A program made the position numbers and the translations under genes. From assembly GCA_027016475.1 (NCBI GenBank), contig JALUTL010000199.1, positions 1 through 12,445 on the forward strand: a stretch of DNA of 12,445 bases, given 5' to 3'. This DNA comes from Candidatus Heimdallarchaeota archaeon (GTDB taxonomy: Archaea > Asgardarchaeota > Heimdallarchaeia > Heimdallarchaeales > Kariarchaeaceae). The notes beneath the pieces are model-generated. The model saw only the letters and a program-made list of their open reading frames with translations, was not told where the DNA came from and did not search any database. Of this stretch, positions 6,898 through 12,445 are shown one piece after another; position 1 is the stretch's first letter, and each line of letters opens with the position of its first letter.

Positions 6898-8096
6898 CAG
6901 AACATCATCAACACTCTAAGAAACAATTACAATCTATTGTTACCCATCCACGAACAGAACAACTTTTCATGACCCTTATTTCGTTTTTCCTCGCGTTTCT
7001 GTCCGTTGCGCTGATTATCATTGTTCTTCAAAATGCAGGGTTTGACATAAGCATGGATCAACTCTATCGATATGGAGTAAGAGACATAATTTTTACTTCA
7101 TCAGGACTTGCAAACACATTGTATTGGACTACGCCGCTGATTTTCACAGGGTTGTCTGTCGGAATAGCCTTTCGTGCAGGGTTGTTCAACATTGGCAGTC
7201 AAGGCCAGATGGCGATGGGGGCAGTGTCAGCAGCCATTTGGGCAGCGACCATAGTACCCAACACAACCTTCTTGACGTTTTTGGCAAAATCGCCTCTTAA
7301 TTTGGTCATTACCATGTTTATCGGAGGGATAGTTGGAGGGCTGTGGGGGTACATCCCCGGAAAATTAAAAGCAAACTTTGGGGCACACGAAGTCATAACA
7401 ACAATCTTGATGAATTTAGTCGCTACCAACATGCTTCAGTTTTTGGTTGGATCACGTACATATTCACCCTTTGTCAATAGATCCTCAGTTGATGCCTACG
7501 GGCAAACGGAAGTCATTGTCAAATCAGCAAAGATTGAGCCAATTAATCCAAGTGTCTCTAACTTCCTCAATTATTCAATTTTTATTGCTTTGGTAATCGC
7601 AATTGTTATGCATATTGTCCTCTTCAGAACACGGTTTGGATACAGATTGAGAGCAACAGGGTTGAATCCTACCGCCGCTGAAGCTTCAGGCATAAATACG
7701 AAAAAAATGACCATTCAGGCGATGGTACTTTCTGGTGCTTTGGCAGGGATAGGGGGGGCTTTATTGGTACAAGGAACATTTCCTTATAGATATAATCTCG
7801 GGATGGAAAGCACACTGGGGTTCGAAGGAATTGCTGTTGCCCTTTTGGCACAGAATGCACCCCTGCCTATCATCATTGCATCCCTTTTCTTCGGCTATCT
7901 ACATCAAAGTAAAGTCAATTTGGACGTAAATACAGACATTCCAGCCGACCTGATTTTCGTGTTTCAAGCACTTGTCATCTTGTTTGCATCATCACCCTAC
8001 CTGGCAAGACTCCTGTACAGAAGGATGATATTGGACAAAACAGCGAAAAACAAAAGCTCAATGCTACAGTCAAATCAACAGGAGGAAGAATCATGA
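6894..8096 (+). CDS. Nucleoside-type ABC importer permease 1 (BPD_transp_2, NupP/YufP-like)
   Basis: 400 residues, largely hydrophobic with about 8-10 membrane segments, starting with a long one at about 25-46. Family motifs are GLSVGIAFRAGLFNIGSQGQ (86-105), EVITTILMNLVA (166-177) and the cytoplasmic coupling loop GYRLRATGLNPTAAEASGI (249-267), which docks on the ATPase. This is followed by SGALAGIGGALLVQG (280-294). Near the C-terminus, GFEGIAVALLAQNAPLPIIIA is typical of the larger permease of BMP systems. The start codon overlaps the ATPase stop (ATGA) and the stop overlaps the next start in the same way, so the three genes are translationally coupled. The substrate is likely purine or pyrimidine nucleosides, inferred from the binding-protein family. 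Confidence 0.92.
   Translation: MTEHHQHSKKQLQSIVTHPRTEQLFMTLISFFLAFLSVALIIIVLQNAGFDISMDQLYRYGVRDIIFTSSGLANTLYWTTPLIFTGLSVGIAFRAGLFNIGSQGQMAMGAVSAAIWAATIVPNTTFLTFLAKSPLNLVITMFIGGIVGGLWGYIPGKLKANFGAHEVITTILMNLVATNMLQFLVGSRTYSPFVNRSSVDAYGQTEVIVKSAKIEPINPSVSNFLNYSIFIALVIAIVMHIVLFRTRFGYRLRATGLNPTAAEASGINTKKMTIQAMVLSGALAGIGGALLVQGTFPYRYNLGMESTLGFEGIAVALLAQNAPLPIIIASLFFGYLHQSKVNLDVNTDIPADLIFVFQALVILFASSPYLARLLYRRMILDKTAKNKSSMLQSNQQEEES
8080..8085 (+). promoter_or_regulatory. SD sequence of permease 2
   Basis: AGGAGG 7 bases before the ATG at 8093, inside the end of permease 1. Confidence 0.65.
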
Positions 8097-9292
8097 CCGC
8101 AGAAGCAGTTGCCTATCCTGAACAGCAAATCAAGCCAATTGAAGTGAGCCCACCATCAACTCGCAAAAAACTTGCAAAGTATACGCTGATGTTGGTAGGA
8201 ATATTGGAACTCTATGCAATATTGATGTTTATGCTCACTTCAATGTTTGAATCACCACCTAATATTGTCACATTCCACATTAATCTCTGGCAGGGATTTC
8301 TTTCAACACGGACATTCAAGGAAACCTTGATTTGGGCCTTGCCAATCATGATGACTGCAATGGGAGCCACCTTCAACGAACGGGCTGGCGTCATCAACAT
8401 TGGATTGGAAGGGATCATGCTGTGGGGAGCATGGGCAGCAATTTTCTTTTCTTTCACATACAACAACTTTTGGGCAGGAATAATTGGTGCAGTTTTGTTT
8501 GGCGTGGCAATATCTTTGATCCACGCGGTAATGTCAATCACATTCAAGGCAGATCAGATCGTTGTTGGAGTAGCAATCAATCTTTTTGCCATTGGACTGA
8601 CGAGTGTACTGACCGCCTTAATTTGGAGACCAGGAAGATCAGATTATGCACCAAAAGTGGAAACGGTCAACTTCTATTCTTTTCCATTTATTGGACCAAT
8701 ATTAGAGGCAATCCAATTCAGCAGGTTTTTCAACATACCTGTTTTGGGAACAATCCTCAGGTTCGTTCCAGACCCAATTGCTGTGCTGAACAACCATAAT
8801 TATATATTGTATCTCGGCTTGGTTCTCATCCCAATCTCACATTTCCTTCTATTTGGAACACCGTTTGGCTTGAGAATTCGGGCGATTGGAGAAAATCCAC
8901 AAGCGGCAGCAACAGCAGGAATCGCTGTGCGGAAATACCAATATATTGCAGTAGTTATTTCCGGGATTTATGCATCGTTGGGAGGAGCATTTGTGACTTT
9001 ACGGTTTGGCCTTTTTACTGAAAATGTTATCCAAGGAGAAGGGTTCATTGGACTTGTTGCAATGATTTTTGGCAAATGGACAATCATCGGAGCGGTTCTT
9101 TCATCAGTGTTTTTCGGTTACTTCATATACCTCAGTTCGGGCCTGAAATTGTATGGAAGACTGAGTCAATCAATACCTGACCCATTGCTGAAAATTTTCC
9201 CTTATGTCATTGCGATGGTTGCTCTTGCACTTATTGGAAAAGCAAAAGCACCTAAACATATCGGCAAACCATATGACCCAACTGAAGATTAG
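8093..9292 (+). CDS. Nucleoside-type ABC importer permease 2 (BPD_transp_2, NupQ/YufQ-like)
   Basis: 399 residues. An unusually long polar N-terminus (about 30 residues) precedes the first membrane segment (31-50). Motifs: GATFNERAGVINIGLEGIML (91-110), KADQIVVGVAINLFAIGLTS (152-171), coupling loop GLRIRAIGENPQAAATAGI (259-277), SGIYASLGGAFVTL (290-303) and GEGFIGLVAMIFGKW (315-329). These are the standard landmarks of the second permease in BMP importers. It forms the translocation channel with permease 1. The segment at about 178-235 between membrane helices is long, as in other members. Its stop overlaps the stop of the convergent zwf gene by four bases, leaving no room for a separate terminator. 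Confidence 0.92.
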   Translation: MTAEAVAYPEQQIKPIEVSPPSTRKKLAKYTLMLVGILELYAILMFMLTSMFESPPNIVTFHINLWQGFLSTRTFKETLIWALPIMMTAMGATFNERAGVINIGLEGIMLWGAWAAIFFSFTYNNFWAGIIGAVLFGVAISLIHAVMSITFKADQIVVGVAINLFAIGLTSVLTALIWRPGRSDYAPKVETVNFYSFPFIGPILEAIQFSRFFNIPVLGTILRFVPDPIAVLNNHNYILYLGLVLIPISHFLLFGTPFGLRIRAIGENPQAAATAGIAVRKYQYIAVVISGIYASLGGAFVTLRFGLFTENVIQGEGFIGLVAMIFGKWTIIGAVLSSVFFGYFIYLSSGLKLYGRLSQSIPDPLLKIFPYVIAMVALALIGKAKAPKHIGKPYDPTED

Positions 9293-10833
9293 CGGGACGG
9301 CTCCAAATAAGTCCATTTTCGTCCATCCCGCTCAATAAAGTGATTCGCCTCCTTGGGCCCCTGTGTTCCGGCAGGATAAGACGGCAATTTCAATCCCTTT
9401 TGTTTCAGACGCTCATTCTCTTTTTTCCAAGCACGAATAATTGGATCGACAATTTTCCACATTTCACGAATTTCATCATATCGGATGAACAAGGTAGAAT
9501 CACCCCTCATTGCGTCCAGCAACAATCGTTCATACGCCTTCGGTTCCTTCAACATTGCCTTTCCTCCAATGGTTAGTGAAGTTGGTTCAACATCTGTCAA
9601 GAGACCAGGGGGTTTCCATCCAATCTGAAGCTCAACTCCTGCTCTTGGTTGAATTTCTATCCGGATGGTATTGGGAATTGGAGGTTGTTTCTGAAGCAAC
9701 GTTGGCATAGTTTCAACGTCAAGCTGTTTCAACTGAATGAGTATCTCTGTTTTCCGCGTTGGCATACGTTTTCCAGTCCGGATATAGAAAGGAACCCCTC
9801 GCCATCGAAAATTGTCAATAAAAAGTTTGATTGCGGTGTATGTTTCCACCATGGAATCAGGAGGAACTCCTTCTTCATCAAGGTAACCTGGAACCAGTTC
9901 AGAATTTACAACGCCTTCCGAATATTGTCCTCGCACAGTATAGTCAAGCACATCATTTTCCTCTATTTTCCTTACCGACTTGAAGAGTATCACTTTCTCA
10001 TCCCGGATCTCTTCGGGGTCTAACCTTGAAGGATGTTCCATTGCAAGAAATGCAAGGATTTGAAGAGCATGAGATTGAATCATATCTCGTATGGCACCAG
10101 TTTGTTCGAAGAAATCCACTCTACCCTCCACACCGATGGTCTCCGCAATAGTTAACTGGATATGATCAATATACTCCCGGTTCCATACCGGTTGAAATAG
10201 AAGATTTGACATCCGAAAAATGAGAATGTTCTGAACAGCCTCCTTCCCAAGAAAATGATCGATCCTGAATATTTGACTTTCAGAATAATACTGTGTCAGA
10301 ATTTCATTGAGCCGGTCGGCACTTTCCAGATCCAACCCAAATGGTTTTTCTACAATTATTCGGCTCCAAGCGGTACCTGTTTCCTCATGAAGGCCAAATT
10401 GTGCAATTTTGGTAGCCAACAAGTCAAAATGGCTGGGAGAGGTTGAGAAATAAAATAACCGATTGCTCCTTTGTCCCCATTCCGCCTCAGTTTCTGCAAT
10501 AAAGTCCTTGAGCTTGAGGAAAGTTTCATCTTCTTGGTAGTCTGCTTTCATAGAAAACATGTTGTCTGCAATAGGCCCCCAAAACCGACGTTCCATTTTG
10601 TGGGAGCAATATTGAATCACACGGCGCATCATATGATCACGAAACTCATCAGTGTCCTGAATTCGCCTTCCCAATCCGATAATCCTCAGCTTCTCAGGAA
10701 GCAGCCCCTCCCGTGAAAGATGATAGAAGGCAGGCATCAGCTTCCTCCGGGCCAAATCTCCTGAAGCGCCAAAAATAACAACAATAGTGCCTTCAGGTAC
10801 ACGGTTTTTTTCGTTCTCAAGATTCGGGTCCAT
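9289..10833 (-). CDS. zwf: Glucose-6-phosphate 1-dehydrogenase
   Basis: 514 residues from ATG (a GTG directly upstream would add one). It oxidises glucose 6-phosphate to 6-phosphoglucono-lactone with NAD(P)+, the first step of the oxidative pentose phosphate pathway. Motifs: dinucleotide fingerprint GASGDLARRKL (about 23-33), IVEKPFG (161-167), the active-site RIDHFLGKE (190-198, substrate Lys and His), and GAIRDMIQSH ending in the catalytic base histidine (about residue 255, usually RDMVQNH). The length is that of the classical bacterial/eukaryotic family, not the unrelated haloarchaeal enzyme. It is transcribed divergently from pgl, which encodes the next enzyme, across a 130-base gap. The phosphogluconate dehydrogenase gene is not in the window. 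Classical Zwf is uncommon in archaea, so transfer from bacteria is possible. Base composition looks like the neighbours by eye. Confidence 0.95.
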   Translation of the reverse strand: MDPNLENEKNRVPEGTIVVIFGASGDLARRKLMPAFYHLSREGLLPEKLRIIGLGRRIQDTDEFRDHMMRRVIQYCSHKMERRFWGPIADNMFSMKADYQEDETFLKLKDFIAETEAEWGQRSNRLFYFSTSPSHFDLLATKIAQFGLHEETGTAWSRIIVEKPFGLDLESADRLNEILTQYYSESQIFRIDHFLGKEAVQNILIFRMSNLLFQPVWNREYIDHIQLTIAETIGVEGRVDFFEQTGAIRDMIQSHALQILAFLAMEHPSRLDPEEIRDEKVILFKSVRKIEENDVLDYTVRGQYSEGVVNSELVPGYLDEEGVPPDSMVETYTAIKLFIDNFRWRGVPFYIRTGKRMPTRKTEILIQLKQLDVETMPTLLQKQPPIPNTIRIEIQPRAGVELQIGWKPPGLLTDVEPTSLTIGGKAMLKEPKAYERLLLDAMRGDSTLFIRYDEIREMWKIVDPIIRAWKKENERLKQKGLKLPSYPAGTQGPKEANHFIERDGRKWTYLEPSR

Positions 10834-10870
10834 CACAATGTCTCAGGCCAACTATGTAGATGAGATTTTG

Positions 10871-10878
10871 AATATTTT
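10871..10878 (-). promoter_or_regulatory. Possible TATA-like box of zwf
   Basis: An AT-rich minus-strand stretch around AAATATTC lies about 40 bases before the zwf ATG, in the 130-base zwf-pgl spacer. On the plus strand, ATATGAAAAC near 10924-10933 is the best candidate for pgl. Both are weak calls by position and composition. Confidence 0.25.
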
Positions 10879-10966
10879 TGGAAACGTCATCAATATTTCA
10901 CTAGCTTTTGCAAACATTTCCACATATGAAAACAAAGCCTAAAGTTGAACAAGTCTAAGCAATCTT

Positions 10967-11692
10967 GTGATCAAGGACAAGATCAAGGGATTTCAATTCT
11001 GGATCTACGAAGAATTCAATCAATTATCAGAGGAATTCAGCCACCATCTTTATCAGGAAGTTGACAAAAAGGTTGGCACCAGAGGATATGCTACACTGGC
11101 GCTTTCAGGAGGTTCGACACCCAAGCAGGCCTACAGCATGTTTGCAGATTATGATCTGCAGTGGAAAGGCATACATCTTTTCCAGATGGATGAACGATGG
11201 GTTCCAATGGATCATGATGAAAGCAACGCCCGTTTGATTAACGAAACAATAGTCTCTAAAACGAACACAAATTTCCATCCAGTCCCCAGACTTGTTACTC
11301 CAAAGGAATCTGCACTATCCTACAATCATAAAGTCAAGGAAGTGTTGATGCAACTAAATGCCTCCTGCATTGATATAGGCGTCCTTGGAATAGGAGAGGA
11401 CGGCCATACTGCATCGCTGTTTCCAGGTATACTCTCGCCTGAAATACTTGAATCAATGGGTGACAAAAAGGTGACCCATTTTTATGTGCCAACTCTGCAA
11501 ACCTTCCGCATAACCATGACACCAAATTTTATCAATTCGATGGAAAGAAGATACGTCCTCTTTATTGGCAAGAAAAAGGCCAAAGTGTTCAAAGATGCTA
11601 GGGATCCATTTTTGACGCCATTTCTATTGATTGAGAAAAACAATACCGTTTTCGTTACTGATAAAGAAACCTACGAATCTATAAAGCAATAG
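10967..11692 (+). CDS. pgl: 6-phosphogluconolactonase (DevB/SOL type)
   Basis: 241 residues, normal for the family. It hydrolyses 6-phosphogluconolactone made by Zwf. Motifs: LALSGGSTPKQAY (44-56) for phosphate binding, FQMDERWVPMDHDESNARL (72-90) and LGIGEDGHTASLFPG (140-154), whose DGHTASLFP block distinguishes lactonases from glucosamine-6-phosphate deaminases. The start is GTG at 10967; no ATG is available before the conserved region and there is no clear SD. It is divergent from zwf, so both may share control in the spacer. The 3' end overlaps the convergent RAM-domain gene by 14 bases. An inverted repeat followed by a T-run lies inside the gene at 11455-11484. Confidence 0.93.
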   Translation: MIKDKIKGFQFWIYEEFNQLSEEFSHHLYQEVDKKVGTRGYATLALSGGSTPKQAYSMFADYDLQWKGIHLFQMDERWVPMDHDESNARLINETIVSKTNTNFHPVPRLVTPKESALSYNHKVKEVLMQLNASCIDIGVLGIGEDGHTASLFPGILSPEILESMGDKKVTHFYVPTLQTFRITMTPNFINSMERRYVLFIGKKKAKVFKDARDPFLTPFLLIEKNNTVFVTDKETYESIKQ

Positions 11693-11900
11693 TAGTCATT
11701 GTTGAAAGAATTCCGTCAATATGGCGAATTGCCTTGGTAACTATCTCCTTGAGTTTTTTCCCACCTGGAGCCTCCAAAATGAGGAGCACATTATACGTTC
11801 CATAAACAATATGTGCTTCCTTTACCCCTTCAATTGCTTTCACACGATCCAATGTCTGATCTTCATCATTAGTAACAATAAACACATATGCCTTAATCAT
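11679..11900 (-). CDS. Stand-alone Lrp/AsnC ligand-binding (RAM) domain protein
   Basis: 73 residues covering only the RAM domain: IKAYVFIVTN (first strand), a helix DQTLDRVKAIEGVKEAHIVYG, then TYNVLLILEA, a helix KLKEIVTKAIRHIDGI, and a final strand STMTTIAL. The pattern V-x-x-A-x-x-V-Y-G-x-Y-x-V and the T-x-T near the end match Lrp/AsnC effector domains. There is no DNA-binding helix-turn-helix. Complete one-domain versions are common in archaea and form oligomers that bind amino acids or other small effectors; some act as partners of full-length Lrp proteins. The start is supported by SD AAGGTGA eight bases upstream. It is convergent with pgl and divergent from the winged-helix gene. The ligand is unknown. 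Confidence 0.88.
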   Translation of the reverse strand: MIKAYVFIVTNDEDQTLDRVKAIEGVKEAHIVYGTYNVLLILEAPGGKKLKEIVTKAIRHIDGILSTMTTIAL

Positions 11901-11908
11901 AAATTAGG

Positions 11909-11915
11909 TCACCTT
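11909..11915 (-). promoter_or_regulatory. SD sequence of the RAM-domain gene
   Basis: The minus strand reads AAGGTGA, a good match to the archaeal anti-SD, eight bases before the ATG. It fixes the start codon at 11898-11900. Confidence 0.65.
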
Positions 11916-11941
11916 TTCTACAACGGTCGATTCATTTGCGC

Positions 11942-11949
11942 CTTTTAAC
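11942..11949 (-). promoter_or_regulatory. Possible TATA-like box of the RAM-domain gene
   Basis: The minus strand reads GTTAAAAG, predicting transcription start near 11920 and a 20-base leader that just includes the SD. On the plus strand CAAATAAAAG (11978-11987) is the best counterpart for the winged-helix gene. Confidence 0.35.
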
Positions 11950-12018
11950 TTCTTCGCGTCTAAATCATCAAATTAGTCAAATAAAAGTAACAGAAATCAA
12001 GAAATTAGCAAATCTCTT

Positions 12019-12285
12019 ATGATGGAGAAAGACGAAAAAAGAATAATGCCCCTTACAGACAACGAAGAATGTATTCTAACAATTCTTCAAAACGCTCCAA
12101 GACCCCTGAAGACGTTAGAGCTCATTGAGGCGATGAAACAGTATAAAATCTGTAAGGGATGTGAATCAGGTACACAATTGATACAAACAGGATTGAAGCT
12201 AGAACGTAAAGGCCTCATCATGCGTAAAGCTTCAAAAGGAGGTTTTGTATGGCAGCTGAAAAACGAAAATATCCAGAAACCCTGA
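12019..12285 (+). CDS. Small winged-helix DNA-binding-like protein
   Basis: 88 residues from ATG (a second ATG follows directly). PLTDNEECILTILQNAPRPL and KTLELIEAMKQY form the first helices of a winged helix; SGTQLIQTGLKLERKGLIMRK is the likely recognition helix and following strand; ASKGGFVWQL would be the wing. A CKGC cysteine pair (45-48) lies in the turn before the recognition helix and could bind metal or sense redox, though two cysteines alone would need a dimer or other ligands for zinc. I do not recognise a named family. Its 3' end overlaps the next ORF by 37 bases and contains that ORF's SD, so the two are co-translated. Confidence 0.7.
   Translation: MMEKDEKRIMPLTDNEECILTILQNAPRPLKTLELIEAMKQYKICKGCESGTQLIQTGLKLERKGLIMRKASKGGFVWQLKNENIQKP
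12237..12243 (+). promoter_or_regulatory. Strong SD for the last, partial ORF
   Basis: AGGAGGT, five bases before ATG at 12249 and inside the winged-helix gene. It is among the strongest SD matches in the window and the main evidence that the following short frame is real. Confidence 0.75.
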
Positions 12286-12445
12286 ATTTCACCTACGAAG
12301 AGGGTGAAGCGGAACTTCACGCATTCTGTTTCAAGATGGGAGAATCAATTCATGTCTATGTATATGATGAAACACCAAAAATGGGATCATTGGTTGCCAA
12401 GCCGTATTCTCCATATCCAGATCAACCGATGATCCTTTTTGAAGG
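12249..12445 (+). CDS. Partial ORF, possible proteasome-assembly-chaperone-3-like protein
   Basis: 65 complete residues are visible before the window ends. The frame is open, starts with ATG behind a strong SD and is coupled to the winged-helix gene. The visible part alternates strands: NFTYEEGEAELHAFCFKM, then ESIHVYVYD, then PKMGSLVAKPYSP and PMILFE. From memory, the order of a hydrophobic strand followed by K-M-G-[ST]-L-V resembles eukaryotic PSMG3 (PAC3), which has GKMGTLV at the matching place. PAC3/PAC4 help assemble the proteasome alpha ring. The match is short and unverified, so the function is a hypothesis; a conserved archaeal protein of unknown function is the safe label. Confidence 0.6.
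   Translation, partial: MAAEKRKYPETLNFTYEEGEAELHAFCFKMGESIHVYVYDETPKMGSLVAKPYSPYPDQPMILFE

Noticed and set aside
8332..8799. A 155-residue plus-strand open frame inside permease 2
   Set aside because: It is an alternate frame of a strongly conserved permease with an unnatural composition (many Trp, His, Asn and Arg).
9649..10023. A 124-residue plus-strand open frame
   Set aside because: It is antisense to the conserved body of zwf with no start signal or family resemblance.
11679..11900. RAM-domain gene as a truncated Lrp pseudogene
   Set aside because: It has its own SD and start, covers one complete domain, and RAM-only proteins are a known archaeal class.

Overview
The window looks like a chromosomal segment of an archaeon, moderately AT-rich, with no sign of plasmid, phage or insertion sequence. 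Four observations point to archaea. Several first genes of transcription units lack a Shine-Dalgarno (SD) sequence and have a TATA-like box about 25 bases before the start codon, as in leaderless archaeal transcripts. Genes inside operons instead carry strong AGGAGG-type SD sequences. The solute-binding protein has a C-terminal membrane anchor and no bacterial lipobox. A stand-alone Lrp/AsnC ligand-binding (RAM) domain protein is present. The lineage cannot be fixed from sequence alone. A classical oxidative pentose phosphate pair and a possible proteasome-chaperone-like ORF make an Asgard (Heimdallarchaeia-like) or related archaeon a reasonable but weak guess.

Layout. (1) Bases 1-1067, minus strand: an HflX-like GTPase, cut by the window edge. 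(2) Bases 1192-2716, plus strand: a PadR-family regulator translationally coupled to a HAAS-like multi-pass membrane protein. A near-perfect 23-base palindrome overlaps their promoter. (3) Bases 2779-3867: a GcvT aminomethyltransferase. (4) Bases 3973-9292: a complete BMP-family (PnrA-like) nucleoside-type ABC importer, made of a binding protein, a double ATPase and two permeases. A second promoter carrying another perfect palindrome lies before the ATPase. (5) Bases 9289-11692: divergent zwf (minus) and pgl (plus), the first two enzymes of the oxidative pentose phosphate pathway. (6) Bases 11679-11900, minus: the RAM-domain protein. (7) Bases 12019-12445, plus: a small winged-helix protein overlapping a second ORF that runs off the window and whose visible part resembles proteasome assembly chaperone 3.

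How the genes may work together. The importer would bring in nucleosides, whose ribose enters the pentose phosphate pool. Zwf and Pgl would make NADPH and 6-phosphogluconate from glucose 6-phosphate. GcvT would supply one-carbon units on tetrahydrofolate or a related carrier. These links are inferred from proximity; the genes are in separate transcription units. The PadR/membrane-protein pair looks like an autoregulated envelope-sensing module. No gene-free stretch exceeds about 130 bases.
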